Made by a program: the position numbers and the translations under genes
The notes under the pieces: generated by a model
The model's database searches: none
The model's input: only the letters and a program-made list of their open reading frames with translations
Told to the model about the DNA's origin: nothing
Shown here: in pieces, positions 34,368 through 43,643 of the stretch
Layout of the letters: each line of letters starts with the position of its first letter
How positions within the stretch are numbered: the stretch's first letter is position 1
Assembly (NCBI GenBank): GCA_964371785.1
Contig: CAYJOL010000007.1
Span: 124,001-188,000 of the forward strand
DNA length: 64,000 bases
From: CAVQCT01 sp964371785
GTDB taxonomy: Bacteria > Zixibacteria > MSB-5A5 > GN15 > FEB-12
Reading direction: 5' to 3'

Positions 34368-34392
34368 AGCATGTCCCTTTCGGCAGTCTAGC

Positions 34393-35400
34393 TCACTGCC
34401 ATATTTCAGCTTTAAGAGTTCTTCCCATCAGATCATCAACCGCCTCAGCCGGCGATTTGTCAGCGAACAGGACTTTATACACCTCATGGGTGATGGGCAT
34501 TTCAACATGGTGCATTTCCGCCAGCGCGTGGCCCGATCGCGTTGTTTGTACCCCTTCGGCCACCATGGTCATGCCCGCCAATATATCGTTGAGCTTCTCC
34601 CCCAGACCGATCTTGTAACCTACATACCGATTTCTGCTGTGACGAGACGAACAGGTAGTCACCAGGTCCCCGATACCCGATAGCCCCGAAAACGTCTGGG
34701 GGTCAGCCCCAAGGACCGCACCAAGTCTCGCGATCTCGGCCAGCCCGCGCGTGATGAGCGCCCCCAATGTATTATCGCCGGTACCGAGTCCGGCGGCGAT
34801 GCCGGCGCCGATGGCTATGATATTTTTCAGGGAGCCGCCCAGTTCCACTCCTACCAGATCGCTGCTCTGGTATACCCTGAAGGTCTGGTTGCTGAACAGA
34901 TTCTGGATTCGTCGAATCAAATCGGGTGAACTTCCCGCCGCCACGACCGCAGTAGGCATGTCACGAACCACTTCCTCCGCGTGAGACGGCCCGGAGATTG
35001 TCACTATCCGGTCATATCCAATCTCGAGAACTTCGTTTATTACTTCGGACATACGGTGAAGCGAGTCGATTTCGATTCCCTTGGCGAGATTGACGAATCC
35101 GCGCGCCGGCGTCCGTTGCTTTTTCACCTGGGAGAGCACGCCGCGGAGATGTTGCGCGGGGACGGCGAGCACGATGAGCGCTGCCCCTGACACGGCATCG
35201 ACCAGACTGTTGGTCAGCAGAATTTCGCTGGAGAGCTGCACGTCCTTCAGTTTGTCGGGATGCCCGCGATGCTTAATCAGAATCTCGAAATCAGACGGGC
35301 TGTATTCCCAGAGGGTAACGTCCGCGCCATTCTTGTGAAGCAAACGGGCGACCGCCATTCCCCACGAACCGGCGCCGAGAATAGTCACGCGCTCACGCAT
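34393..35400 (-). CDS. gpsA: NAD(P)-dependent glycerol-3-phosphate dehydrogenase
   Basis: 335 residues. The Rossmann fold begins VTILGAGSWGMAVARLL. LAKGIEID, SGPSHAEEV, GGSLKNIIAIGAGIAAGLGTGDN and GDLVTTCSSRHSRN are the substrate and catalytic blocks of GpsA. It makes sn-glycerol 3-phosphate from dihydroxyacetone phosphate, the backbone for phospholipids. The start overlaps the end of plsY by 8 bases; plsY uses the product directly, so the pair forms one pathway step. Confidence 0.97.
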   Translation of the reverse strand: MRERVTILGAGSWGMAVARLLHKNGADVTLWEYSPSDFEILIKHRGHPDKLKDVQLSSEILLTNSLVDAVSGAALIVLAVPAQHLRGVLSQVKKQRTPARGFVNLAKGIEIDSLHRMSEVINEVLEIGYDRIVTISGPSHAEEVVRDMPTAVVAAGSSPDLIRRIQNLFSNQTFRVYQSSDLVGVELGGSLKNIIAIGAGIAAGLGTGDNTLGALITRGLAEIARLGAVLGADPQTFSGLSGIGDLVTTCSSRHSRNRYVGYKIGLGEKLNDILAGMTMVAEGVQTTRSGHALAEMHHVEMPITHEVYKVLFADKSPAEAVDDLMGRTLKAEIWQ

Positions 35401-36052
35401 TGATCTTTTCCTTTCGTGACCATCCGCCGGGGGAAAACCGATTCTCCGTGCCGGCCACCAGTCGTCCGATATTCTGGCGGTGTGTCAGCAGTATAAGCGC
35501 GAGCAGGGCGGCCGAGAGATAGAAGTAAACCAGTGCGATCTGGTGGTGCAGGACGAACTTCTCGATAGTGATTACCGCGAACAATGCGAGCACACCCATG
35601 ATTGAGCCGAGCGAGATGTATCTGAAGACCAGGGCGAACACCATGAAGACTCCGAAACTTATCAGGGTTTGAATCGGAAGCATGGTAATCATCGTCCCAA
35701 GGGCCGTGTTAACACCCTTGCCACCTTTGAACCGGAGGTATATTGGAAAGATGTTTCCTATAACACAGCAAATAGCGCAAATGACGTAAAAGACATCGCT
35801 GGAGACAACAGTCAGCGGGAAATGGGATGCTGTGTATTTGGCGCCGAGAATTACCGCCACACCCTTACCGATATCCAACACAAAGACCCAGACGGCAACT
35901 TTGAAACCGGCGGCCCGCCACACGTTGGTCGCGCCGATATTGCCCGAGCCGGTTTTACGGATGTCTTCAATACCTGCAACTCGGGCGACAATCAATCCAA
36001 AAGGAATGGCACCCACGAGATAGGCAAGCACGACGACAATGAGAGTAATCAT
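35393..36052 (-). CDS. plsY: glycerol-3-phosphate acyltransferase PlsY
   Basis: 219-residue inner-membrane enzyme transferring an acyl group from acyl-phosphate to glycerol-3-phosphate. Five or so hydrophobic helices carry the conserved loops SGNIGATNVWRA (residues ~37-48), RFKGGKGVNTALG and the C-terminal THRQNIGRL. The last 30 residues are charged. Overlaps gpsA by 8 bases. Confidence 0.96.
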   Translation of the reverse strand: MITLIVVVLAYLVGAIPFGLIVARVAGIEDIRKTGSGNIGATNVWRAAGFKVAVWVFVLDIGKGVAVILGAKYTASHFPLTVVSSDVFYVICAICCVIGNIFPIYLRFKGGKGVNTALGTMITMLPIQTLISFGVFMVFALVFRYISLGSIMGVLALFAVITIEKFVLHHQIALVYFYLSAALLALILLTHRQNIGRLVAGTENRFSPGGWSRKEKINA

Positions 36053-36136
36053 CTATATGAATAATTTCCCGTTCGACAGCGCAGATATAAGATGTCTGCG
36101 CTATCGACATGCATTCGAGTTCTGTGCTCTTAAGTA

Positions 36137-36595
36137 TTATTCTCCCGGCTGCAGCGAATCTTCTGCGCTGGCGCTATCCGATTGAAGCATCTGGTCAACT
36201 GGCTCGGCCGGCTTAAGCTCGGGGAAGTAGTTATATATGGCGTTGATGAATACAACCACCTCAGCCGAATCCACCTTCTTGTCGCCGGGGATCGACTGAA
36301 TTTCCCTCATAAAGGCACCATATTTGTCACTGTCCAGAGGTGACTCATTCAGTTTCTTGACGAAAGCTTCACTGATGGCATTGAATTGCGTGGTGTCGGT
36401 GCCGGGCGGGAGGTCGGTAGCCACCATTTGCTTGACACTATTTACGACTGTTACAGCCGCGAACTTGGCGATGTCTTCCCGCTTCACATAGCAGGTAATC
36501 GATATGGCGATAATCAGAATCAGCAGCACCCCGACGACGATCAGCCCGACAAGACAGCCCTTAGACATTCCCTGTTTTTTAGCAACCTCTGTCAT
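36137..36595 (-). CDS. single-pass membrane protein of unknown function
   Basis: 152 residues. A short N-terminal cytoplasmic part (MTEVAKKQGMSKG) leads into a membrane helix (about 14-37, CLVGLIVVGVLLILIIAISI), and an extracytoplasmic domain of about 110 residues follows. No family recognised. GAGGG lies just before the ATG. It has a candidate promoter at 36643-36672 and lies 84 bases upstream of plsY, so it may lead that operon. Confidence 0.7.
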   Translation of the reverse strand: MTEVAKKQGMSKGCLVGLIVVGVLLILIIAISITCYVKREDIAKFAAVTVVNSVKQMVATDLPPGTDTTQFNAISEAFVKKLNESPLDSDKYGAFMREIQSIPGDKKVDSAEVVVFINAIYNYFPELKPAEPVDQMLQSDSASAEDSLQPGE

Positions 36596-36642
36596 GATCC
36601 CTCACCTGTTAATTGATTTTTGTGAAAGTGATTGGTTATTGC

Positions 36643-36672
36643 CTTATAACGTGATATGGTGAACATGCTCAA
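36643..36672 (-). promoter_or_regulatory. candidate sigma-70 promoter of the 152-residue membrane protein
   Basis: Minus strand -35 TTGAGC (36667-36672), 18-base spacer, -10 TATAAG (36643-36648, five of six), about 48 bases before the start codon. It lies between the rplQ terminator and the gene. Confidence 0.5.
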
Positions 36673-36806
36673 GAGTCGGTTGAAATTGCTCCTACATCGA
36701 ATTATATAACACACGGCCGCGGGTGACGCAAGCGGATTAACCCGCCGGGAATATTTTGAGGATGAAGGATGCTTAACAAAAAGTATGCCGTTTGATTTCG
36801 GAGCAT

Positions 36807-36832
36807 AAAAAAACCCGCCCGAATTGGGCGGG
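36807..36832 (-). terminator. intrinsic terminator at the end of the ribosomal super-operon
   Basis: A 7-bp pure GC stem (CCCGCCC 36814-36820 with GGGCGGG 36826-36832), 5-base loop and seven T on the minus strand (36807-36813), about 25 bases after the rplQ stop. This is the only strong terminator seen from rpoB to rplQ. Confidence 0.93.
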
Positions 36833-36857
36833 ATTCTTATTCGTGATGTCGGGACGC

Positions 36858-37343
36858 TTAACCGGCAGCCTCGGCCGATTTGGCTTTTGAAGACGCCTTT
36901 TCGGTTTTCTTAGTGGCAGTCTTGGTGGCCGTCTTGCCGGCAGGTTTCTTACCTTTTTTGCTCTTGGAATCGGTTTCTTCCTTCGGCTTTTCCGTCAGGA
37001 GTTCCACTACCGACATCGGGGCACCGTCGCCGCGACGAACACCGAGCTTGATCACGCGGGCAAAACCCGACGTACGTTCCGAGAACTGTGGAATGATTTC
37101 GGTGAACAGCTTCTTGAACACGTCTTTGTTCTTGACCGTGCGCGCGACTTCGCGTTTCGCGTGAAGCGTGTTCTGCTTGGCTGTGCTGATCAAGCGGTCG
37201 ACCAGCGGTCTGAGCGCCTTCGCCTTGGCATCGGTCGTTTTAATGATCCGATGGGTAAACAGCGACATGGCCATGTTGGCCAGCATCGCGTCGCGGTGCG
37301 AGGCGGTACGACCCAGTTTCTTGACTTTATCTCGATGTCCCAT
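36858..37343 (-). CDS. rplQ: 50S ribosomal protein L17
   Basis: 161 residues. The normal L17 core (about 1-118: HRIIKTTDAKAKALRPLVDRLI, SGFARVIKLGVRRGD) is followed by a ~40-residue Lys/Ala/Thr-rich low-complexity tail (KKGKKPAGKTATK...). The core lies near the polypeptide exit. The tail may contact rRNA or be disordered. Last gene of the alpha operon, 18 bases after rpoA, followed by the terminator. Confidence 0.96.
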   Translation of the reverse strand: MGHRDKVKKLGRTASHRDAMLANMAMSLFTHRIIKTTDAKAKALRPLVDRLISTAKQNTLHAKREVARTVKNKDVFKKLFTEIIPQFSERTSGFARVIKLGVRRGDGAPMSVVELLTEKPKEETDSKSKKGKKPAGKTATKTATKKTEKASSKAKSAEAAG

Positions 37344-37361
37344 TGTGCTACTCGTCTCGTC

Positions 37362-38345
37362 TTATTTCTTTTGTGTTTCTACGAATTTGGAGATATCCAT
37401 GCCAAAGGCAAGGCCCATCTCATCCAGAATGGCGCTGATTTCATTGAGCGATTTGCGCCCGAAATTACGGTATTTCAGCATCTCACTTTCGCTCTTGGTC
37501 ACCAGGTCCTGAATTGTCTGGATGTTGGCCGCACGAAGGCAATTGGATGAACGAACGGAGAGTTCGAGTTCATCGACCCGCATTTTGAGCAGGGTGCGAA
37601 TACGCACTACTTCTTCGTCCTCCTGTGGCTCTTCCTCGACCATGATTTCTTCGTCCAGGTGAATGAACAGCTGAAGATGGTCTTTCAGCAGCTTGGCAGC
37701 ATAACTGAGAGCATCCTCGGGCGAAATCGACCCATCGGTCTTGATCTCAAGGATCAGCCTATCATAGTCGGTCTTCTGACCGACACGGGTGTTTTCCACC
37801 GTATAGGCAACCTTGACGACCGGGGAAAACAAAGCGTCGACAAAAATCGTACCGGCCGGGGCGTCGGGGCGTTTATTCTGGTCCGCCATCAGGTAGCTGC
37901 GACCTGCATCGACATCGATTTCCATTTCAAAATCGATATCGTCGGTCAGCTCGCAGATGTGGAGGTCGGGATTAAGTATCTCAACATCGGGATCACTTGC
38001 GAACATGCCCGCGGTGATTTTGCCCTTGGCTTTGGCCGCCAGGCGCAGTGTTTTCATTTCGTCGGCGTGCATCCGGACCCGGACTGCTTTCACGTTCAAC
38101 ACGATATTCGTGACATCCTCGTACACACCTTCGATAGCCGAGAATTCGTGCAGCGCGCCCTTCATGCGCATCGACACGACCGCGGCTCCCTGAATCGAGG
38201 AGAGCAGGACGCGACGCAGGGCGTTGCCGAGCGTGGCGCCGTAGCCTCTTTCGAGCGGTTCGACGATGAATCGCGAATAGTTTTCAGATGCCGAAGACTG
38301 GTCGTTGACGACCTCTTTAGGCATAGTCAATGGCTTCCATTTCAT
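37362..38345 (-). CDS. rpoA: RNA polymerase alpha subunit
   Basis: 327 residues. The N-terminal domain (about 1-230), with FIVEPLERGYGATLGNALRRVLLSS, dimerises and nucleates core polymerase. A linker rich in Glu (EEPQEDEE) leads to the C-terminal domain (about 255-315, LELSVRSSNCLRAANI), which contacts UP elements and activators. The ATG at 38345 is preferred to a GTG at 38366 because the conserved N-terminus starts there; AAGGA is 12 bases upstream. It lies between rpsD and rplQ. Confidence 0.97.
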   Translation of the reverse strand: MKWKPLTMPKEVVNDQSSASENYSRFIVEPLERGYGATLGNALRRVLLSSIQGAAVVSMRMKGALHEFSAIEGVYEDVTNIVLNVKAVRVRMHADEMKTLRLAAKAKGKITAGMFASDPDVEILNPDLHICELTDDIDFEMEIDVDAGRSYLMADQNKRPDAPAGTIFVDALFSPVVKVAYTVENTRVGQKTDYDRLILEIKTDGSISPEDALSYAAKLLKDHLQLFIHLDEEIMVEEEPQEDEEVVRIRTLLKMRVDELELSVRSSNCLRAANIQTIQDLVTKSESEMLKYRNFGRKSLNEISAILDEMGLAFGMDISKFVETQKK

Positions 38346-38371
38346 ATCAGTTACCAATCCTTCCACCGGAA

Positions 38372-39001
38372 TTACTTGGAGTACAACTCAACAACGAGCT
38401 GTTCGTTGGCGGTCAACGGAATGTCGGAGCGTTTTGGAACTTCCAACAGCTCTCCTTCGAGCGCAGCTTTGTTGAGTCGCAACCAGGCCAGTTCCTCGCC
38501 GCGTCCGATTTCCCTCAGACCGATGTGAATCAAGTCGAGGTTCTTGGACTTCTCTTTGATCTTGATAAGCTGGTGCGGACGGACCTGATACGATGGGATA
38601 TCGACAATACCTCCGTCGATCAGGACATGACGATGCCTGACCAGCTGTCGAGCGGCTTTCCGTGACGGGGCGAACCCCAGACGGTACACCAGATTGTCGA
38701 GCCTGGTCTCCAGCATCTGCACCAGCGCTTCGCCGGTCACACCGGTCCGCTTGCTGGCCTTCTTGTAGTAATTATGGAATTGTTTTTCGAGAAGCCCATA
38801 AGTACGACGGATCTTCTGCTTCTCGCGCAACTGCACGCCGTACGCGGAGATTTTCCGCCGCATGGACTGACCGTGCTGACCCGGGGCGAACTGTCGGCGT
38901 TCCACGGCACACTTATCGGTGTAGCAGCGGGCGCCTTTGAGAAACAGTTTTTCGCCTTCGCGACGGCACAGCTTGCAGTTGGCTTCAGTATAACGAGCCA
39001 T
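38372..39001 (-). CDS. rpsD: 30S ribosomal protein S4 (zinc-binding form)
   Basis: 209 residues. The N-terminus has Cys9, Cys12, Cys26 and Cys31, the zinc-binding (C+) form. The S4 RNA-binding domain (about 99-160, LDNLVYRLGF, RQLVRHRHV) is intact. It nucleates 30S assembly on 16S rRNA. Next to rpsK and rpoA, as in the classical alpha operon. Confidence 0.97.
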   Translation of the reverse strand: MARYTEANCKLCRREGEKLFLKGARCYTDKCAVERRQFAPGQHGQSMRRKISAYGVQLREKQKIRRTYGLLEKQFHNYYKKASKRTGVTGEALVQMLETRLDNLVYRLGFAPSRKAARQLVRHRHVLIDGGIVDIPSYQVRPHQLIKIKEKSKNLDLIHIGLREIGRGEELAWLRLNKAALEGELLEVPKRSDIPLTANEQLVVELYSK

Positions 39002-39039
39002 CCAAACTCCTTATATACACTTTCTTCGTTTCGTCTCGA

Positions 39040-39435
39040 TCACACGCGGCGCCGCTTGGGTGGACGGCACCCGTTATGCGGAATCGGCGTCACATCTTTT
39101 ATAACAGTGACCTCGAGACCGGTCGCGGAAAGCGAACGAATCGCCGCCTCGCGCCCCGACCCGGGTCCCTTAACCCAGACTTCCACCCGACGCAGTCCCA
39201 TATCCATAGCTTCCTTGGCCGCGGTCGAAGCTGCGAGCTGGGCCGCAAACGGGGTGGATTTCTTCGAGCCCTTAAATCCGGCTTTGCCGGCCGTTCCCCA
39301 GGAGATCGTTCTCCCTATGGAATCGGCGATCGTAATGATCGTGTTGTTGAAACTGGCATTGATATGTACGATGCCGTTGGACTCTACCTTACGGGATTTC
39401 TTTTTCGTACGACTTTTCTTTTTAGGATCAGCCAC
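39040..39435 (-). CDS. rpsK: 30S ribosomal protein S11
   Basis: 131 residues. The basic N-terminal arm (KKKSRTKKKSRK) and the blocks GIVHINASFNNTIIT, GTAGKAGFKGS, and C-terminal PIPHNGCRPPKRRRV are those of S11, a 30S platform protein near the mRNA exit. Between rpsM and rpsD with short gaps. Confidence 0.97.
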   Translation of the reverse strand: MADPKKKSRTKKKSRKVESNGIVHINASFNNTIITIADSIGRTISWGTAGKAGFKGSKKSTPFAAQLAASTAAKEAMDMGLRRVEVWVKGPGSGREAAIRSLSATGLEVTVIKDVTPIPHNGCRPPKRRRV

Positions 39436-39466
39436 GCTTAAACCTCTAATATGCTAAAATAACAAT

Positions 39467-39853
39467 TTACTTTTTGGCGACTGGTTTCTTCTTCAATCCG
39501 CCTACCTGACGCTTCGGTCCCTTGCGGGTGCGGGCGTTGGTCTTGGTCCGCTGTCCCCGGCAGGGAAGGCCACGACGATGGCGCAAGCCGCGGTACGACC
39601 CGATATCAATCAGGCGCTTGATATTCATGGAAATTTCACCGCGGAGCGCACCTTCGACGTTATAATCGTTCTCGATAACGCTGCGAAGTTTCGCTACTTC
39701 ATCGTCGGTCAGCTTATTTACCCGGGTGTCGCCGCTGACACCGGTCTTAGTCAAAATCTGTTTGGCGCGGAACGGGCCGATGCCATAGATATATGTCAAG
39801 CCGACCTCTACTCTTTTTTCGTTCGGTAAGTCAACACCGGCAATACGAGCCAA
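39467..39853 (-). CDS. rpsM: 30S ribosomal protein S13
   Basis: 128 residues. RIAGVDLPNEKRVEVGLTYIYGIG at the N-terminus (helix-hairpin-helix) and the basic C-terminal tail RGQRTKTNARTRKGPKR are typical. It contacts 50S at the intersubunit bridge. Starts 37 bases after rpmJ. Confidence 0.97.
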   Translation of the reverse strand: MARIAGVDLPNEKRVEVGLTYIYGIGPFRAKQILTKTGVSGDTRVNKLTDDEVAKLRSVIENDYNVEGALRGEISMNIKRLIDIGSYRGLRHRRGLPCRGQRTKTNARTRKGPKRQVGGLKKKPVAKK

Positions 39854-39890
39854 TTGTCACTCCTTTATCTAATAAACTACGCGTTTCTTC

Positions 39891-40007
39891 TCAGCCTTGA
39901 CGCTGCTTGTGGCTGGGGTTCTTTGAGCAGATCACCCGAAGCACACCATGGCGCTTGATGATCTTGCAGTATTCGCAGCGTTTCTTCAGAGCGGATTTTA
40001 CTTTCAT
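39891..40007 (-). CDS. rpmJ: 50S ribosomal protein L36 (zinc form)
   Basis: 38 residues beginning MKVKSALKKRCEYCKIIKRH. Cys11, Cys14, Cys27 and His33 form the C+ zinc site of L36. Position between infA and rpsM is the normal one. Too short for many gene finders. Upstream ribosome site is weak. Confidence 0.95.
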   Translation of the reverse strand: MKVKSALKKRCEYCKIIKRHGVLRVICSKNPSHKQRQG

Positions 40008-40033
40008 ATTCGTAACCAGACACCATTAGAGGT

Positions 40034-40252
40034 TTATTTGTACCTGTACGTGATACGGCCGCGGGTGAGATCATACGGCGATAATTCCAGGGTCACCTTG
40101 TCACCGGGCAATATCTTGATAAAATGCATTCTCATTTTTCCGGAGATATGAGCCAGTACGATATGTCCGTTGTCGAGTTCAACGCGAAACATCGCGTTCG
40201 GCAGGGTCTCCACCACCTTGCCTTCGACCTGGATGGTTTCTTCTTTGGCCAT
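40034..40252 (-). CDS. infA: translation initiation factor IF-1
   Basis: 72 residues. OB-fold protein (EETIQVEGKVVETLPNAMFRVELDNGH, then KMRMHFIKILPGDKVTLELSPYDLTRGRI) that blocks the A site of the 30S subunit during initiation. Length and position between map and rpmJ are standard. Confidence 0.97.
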   Translation of the reverse strand: MAKEETIQVEGKVVETLPNAMFRVELDNGHIVLAHISGKMRMHFIKILPGDKVTLELSPYDLTRGRITYRYK

Positions 40253-40262
40253 AATCTCCTTT

Positions 40263-41027
40263 TTACAGCGTCGTCAAAATATCCGGACCGTTCTCGGTAA
40301 TCGCCACCGTGTGCTCGAAATGGGCTGACGGCAGTCCATCGGCGGTCACAAACGTCCAACCGTCCGGCATTGTCTTTACCTCGTACGTCCCCATGTTAAT
40401 CATTGGTTCGATAGCCAGCACCATACCGGCACGAAGGACCGGTCCGTCGTGTTCCGAACCAAAATTCGGCACCTGGGGTTCCTCGTGCATTTTACGGCCG
40501 ATTCCATGACCAACCAACTGGCGCACCACCCCGTAACCGTGGGACTCCGCCATTTGCTGTACGGCGGCGGAAATCTGTCCTAATCTATTACCATTTCTGG
40601 CCTTGTCAATACCGGCGGCCAGACATTTTTGGGTATATTCCATCAAAAGGGCTTTATCTTGCGAAATCTCGCCGATTCCAAACGTTTTCGCGCCGTCTCC
40701 ATAAAAGCCGTCGAAAATCGACCCGACGTCGACTGACACGATATCACCTTCCTTGATCACTCGCTTGCCCGGTATCCCGTGTACGACTTCCTCGTTTACC
40801 GAAATACACGCTGAGGCCGGGTATCCATGATAGTTCTTGAAAGCCGGAACAGCGTCGCGCGAGCGGATATAATCTTCGACCATGACATCGATCTCGCCCG
40901 TAGTTATTCCGGGCCGGAGCGCTTTGCTCACCATCGCCAGCGTTTCGGCTACAATCTTACCAGCCTCACGCATGACTTCGATCTCTTCTTTGGTCTTGTA
41001 GGTAATCACCTCGGTCAACTTATTCAC
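40263..41027 (-). CDS. map: methionine aminopeptidase, type I
   Basis: 254 residues. Removes the initiator methionine from nascent proteins. Metal ligands are visible: SVDVGS and GDGAKTF (the two Asp), GHGIGRKMHEEP (His), IEPM and EHTVAI (two Glu). No extra N-terminal zinc domain, so type Ia. The start overlaps adk by 4 bases. Confidence 0.97.
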   Translation of the reverse strand: MNKLTEVITYKTKEEIEVMREAGKIVAETLAMVSKALRPGITTGEIDVMVEDYIRSRDAVPAFKNYHGYPASACISVNEEVVHGIPGKRVIKEGDIVSVDVGSIFDGFYGDGAKTFGIGEISQDKALLMEYTQKCLAAGIDKARNGNRLGQISAAVQQMAESHGYGVVRQLVGHGIGRKMHEEPQVPNFGSEHDGPVLRAGMVLAIEPMINMGTYEVKTMPDGWTFVTADGLPSAHFEHTVAITENGPDILTTL

Positions 41028-41665
41028 GCTACTTCTTTCAAAAGACTCTCAAAAACTTCGTCCGGACTCATCTGCGCGTCTATTTCCCGCAGGATTGATT
41101 CCTGCCGATAGAATCCGACGATCGGTTCAGTCTGCTTTCTATATACTTCCAAACGGTTTCTGACCACCGCTTCTTCATCATCAGGTCTTCGCTTCAAGGG
41201 CGTATTGTCGTGGTCGCACACTCCCTTTACGCGAGGCATCTGAGCCGGATAGTTGTAGCCGGCGTTGCAGGCCGGGCAGTACCAGCGACCCGAAAGCCGC
41301 CGGACAACTTCCTCATCTTCAACATCGAACAGTATCGCTTTATCAAGCCCAATACCGTTCTGCTTCAACATCACTTTCAGGCTCTCGGCCTGTGGCACGG
41401 TACGCGGGAAACCGTCGAGGATGAATCCATCCTTCAAAGTTCCCTGCTTGATCTTGTCTTCGATGAGGCCGATGATCAGGCGGTCCGGTACCAGTTCCCC
41501 TCGCTTCATGAAACCTTCGGCCTGTCGGCCGAGTTCCGTGCCTTGCTTGACAGCCTCGCGAAGCACATCGCCGGTGGAAAGATGCACCAGATGTCTTTTC
41601 GACGACAGCCTGGCCGCCTGGGTACCTTTACCTGACCCGGGGGGGCCCAGGAAGACAAGATTCAT
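41024..41665 (-). CDS. adk: adenylate kinase
   Basis: 213 residues. LVFLGPPGSGKGTQA is the P-loop, DGFPRTVPQAESL the AMP-binding block. The LID carries Cys pairs (YCPACNAGY, then VCDHD), i.e. the zinc-binding type. Interconverts AMP+ATP with two ADP. Its start is 2 bases after secY; next is map, overlapping 4 bases. Confidence 0.97.
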   Translation of the reverse strand: MNLVFLGPPGSGKGTQAARLSSKRHLVHLSTGDVLREAVKQGTELGRQAEGFMKRGELVPDRLIIGLIEDKIKQGTLKDGFILDGFPRTVPQAESLKVMLKQNGIGLDKAILFDVEDEEVVRRLSGRWYCPACNAGYNYPAQMPRVKGVCDHDNTPLKRRPDDEEAVVRNRLEVYRKQTEPIVGFYRQESILREIDAQMSPDEVFESLLKEVA

Positions 41666-41667
41666 GC

Positions 41668-42975
41668 CTACATTGACCTCCCGCGGATTCTTCCCTTCTT
41701 CATAAAGCCATCGTAGTGACGCATGACCAGATGCGACTCAATCTGTTGGAGCGTATCAAGGGCAACACCGACCACAATCAGCAGGCCGGTACCGCCAAAG
41801 AAGAAATTCACATTGGCTTTGGAGATCAATATCCACGGAAGGATAGCGATCGCCGCGAAGAACACTGCGCCGGGAAGCGTTATACGAGTAAGAATTTTTT
41901 CGATATATTCGGCGGTGTTCTTTCCGGGTCGAATACCCGGGATATAGCCGCCGTTTTTACGCATATTATCAGCGATCTCCATCGGGTTGAACACGATCGC
42001 CGTGTAGAAATATCCGAAGAAGATAATAATCAATCCGTATATCACGGAATACCACACCCCGCCCGGCGCCAGCCAGACCGCCACCAGGTTCTGCACCCAG
42101 TCGGTTGTCGGAAACAGCTGAGCTATGGTCGACGGCAGAAACATGATCGACTGTGCGAAAATAATCGGGATAACGCCGGCCGCGTTAACGGACAGCGGCA
42201 GGTGCGTGGTGGCGCCGCCGAAAACTTTCCGACCGACCACCTTGCGGGGATACTGAACCGGAATCTTGCGCTGGGCCCGCGTGACCAAAATGACCGCCGC
42301 GATGACAGCCACCATCATCACCACCATGAACAGCTCCAGCAGGAACGAGCGGCTGCCGAACCAGACGAGCTGGGCTTCACTCCATACCGCTTCCGGGAAG
42401 CGGGCAATGATGCCGATGAAGATGATCAGGGAGATACCGTTGCCGATACCTTTTTCCGTTATCTGCTCACCCAGCCACATGATAAAGATACAACCGCAGG
42501 TGAAGGTCAAAATCGTAAGGGGAATGAATCCGGCCGTACCCATATGCACGGCTGATTGGCCATTTAAATTGATCGTGGTCAGGAAGCCGGCCGTACCCCA
42601 AGCCTGCAACGCAGCAATAGCCACCGTAAGGTAGCGTGTGTATTGCGTAATCTTGCGCCGTCCTTCTTCGCCCTCACGCTGAAGCCGCTGCAAGTACGGG
42701 ACGACCGCGCCGAGCAACTGGAGCATGATCGAAGCCGAAATATATGGCATGATGCCAAGGGCGAAAATCGTCGCCTTGGCGAAGGCGCCGCCGGCAAACA
42801 GATCCAGTAATCCAAAAATCGAATTTGAAGCAAGTGCCGAGGCCAGGATCGATCCATCGATACCAGGTGTCGGGATGTGACCGCCGATGCGATACACAAC
42901 AAGAAGCGCCAGGGTGTAGAATATCCGTCTCCTGAGCTCTTCGACCTTGAAAATCGATTTAAAAGTGTCTAGCAC
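41668..42975 (-). CDS. secY: preprotein translocase subunit SecY
   Basis: 435 residues with ten membrane helices, the plug-bearing central channel of the Sec translocon. N-terminal RRRIFYTLALLVVYRIGGHIPTPG and PYISASIMLQLL are the family signatures. It overlaps rplO by 7 bases (42969-42975) and precedes adk in the normal spc order. SecE and SecG lie elsewhere. Confidence 0.97.
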   Translation of the reverse strand: MLDTFKSIFKVEELRRRIFYTLALLVVYRIGGHIPTPGIDGSILASALASNSIFGLLDLFAGGAFAKATIFALGIMPYISASIMLQLLGAVVPYLQRLQREGEEGRRKITQYTRYLTVAIAALQAWGTAGFLTTINLNGQSAVHMGTAGFIPLTILTFTCGCIFIMWLGEQITEKGIGNGISLIIFIGIIARFPEAVWSEAQLVWFGSRSFLLELFMVVMMVAVIAAVILVTRAQRKIPVQYPRKVVGRKVFGGATTHLPLSVNAAGVIPIIFAQSIMFLPSTIAQLFPTTDWVQNLVAVWLAPGGVWYSVIYGLIIIFFGYFYTAIVFNPMEIADNMRKNGGYIPGIRPGKNTAEYIEKILTRITLPGAVFFAAIAILPWILISKANVNFFFGGTGLLIVVGVALDTLQQIESHLVMRHYDGFMKKGRIRGRSM

Positions 42976-43412
42976 GGAATCACCTCGGCTTTCCCGCCGG
43001 CGGCTTCGATCTTCTCTTTAGCAGCCTTCGAGAACGCGTGTGCTTTGACTGTGAATGCTTTATCGACAGTACCGTTGCCCAGAATTTTGAACGGCTCGCT
43101 GAGTTTAGCGATAAGTCCGGCCTTCTTGAGCGCCTCACCGGTAATGTCGGTGGCCTGAAGCTTATTCAGGGAGCTCAAATTGACAACCTGGAATTCGGTC
43201 TTGAAGATATTTGTAAAGCCGCGCTTGGGCAGACGACGATGCAACGGCATCTGACCACCTTCGTGGCCGCGTTTATGCTTGAAGCCGCTGCGGGCGCCGG
43301 CGCCTTTGTGTCCGCGACCGGAGGTTTTGCCCAACCCACTGCCAGAACCGCGCCCTACCCGCTTGCGGGTTTTCTTGGCGCCGGCCGGCGGTTTTAGTGT
43401 ATGAAGTTCCAT
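42969..43412 (-). CDS. rplO: 50S ribosomal protein L15
   Basis: 147 residues. Basic Gly-rich N-terminus (KKTRKRVGRGSGSGLGKTSGRGHKG) followed by the compact C-terminal domain. Binds 23S rRNA late in assembly. The ATG at 43412 is favoured over GTG at 43415 because AGAGG lies 7 bases upstream. Confidence 0.96.
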   Translation of the reverse strand: MELHTLKPPAGAKKTRKRVGRGSGSGLGKTSGRGHKGAGARSGFKHKRGHEGGQMPLHRRLPKRGFTNIFKTEFQVVNLSSLNKLQATDITGEALKKAGLIAKLSEPFKILGNGTVDKAFTVKAHAFSKAAKEKIEAAGGKAEVIPC

Positions 43413-43432
43413 CACTCAACCTCTACCATCTG

Positions 43433-43615
43433 TTAGTCTATCTCTTCCACACTCACCAGGTGCTTGACCGCTTTGATCATGCCACGAATCTGAGGCGTAT
43501 CGTCGTGCACGCGGCTGCGACGGATCCTTCCCAGACCGAGCGCCTCGATAGTGCGCTTCTGCGGTTCTTTGCGGTTGATGGTGCTGCGAATCTGTGTGAC
43601 TTTTAGTTTAGCCAT
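43433..43615 (-). CDS. rpmD: 50S ribosomal protein L30
   Basis: 60 residues: KLKVTQIRSTINRK...TIEALGLGRIRRS is the L30 ferredoxin-like fold. Normal length for a bacterial L30. Located between rpsE and rplO as usual. Confidence 0.94.
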   Translation of the reverse strand: MAKLKVTQIRSTINRKEPQKRTIEALGLGRIRRSRVHDDTPQIRGMIKAVKHLVSVEEID

Positions 43616-43643
43616 TGTCTCATACCCTTCCAGGGAGGCGGCT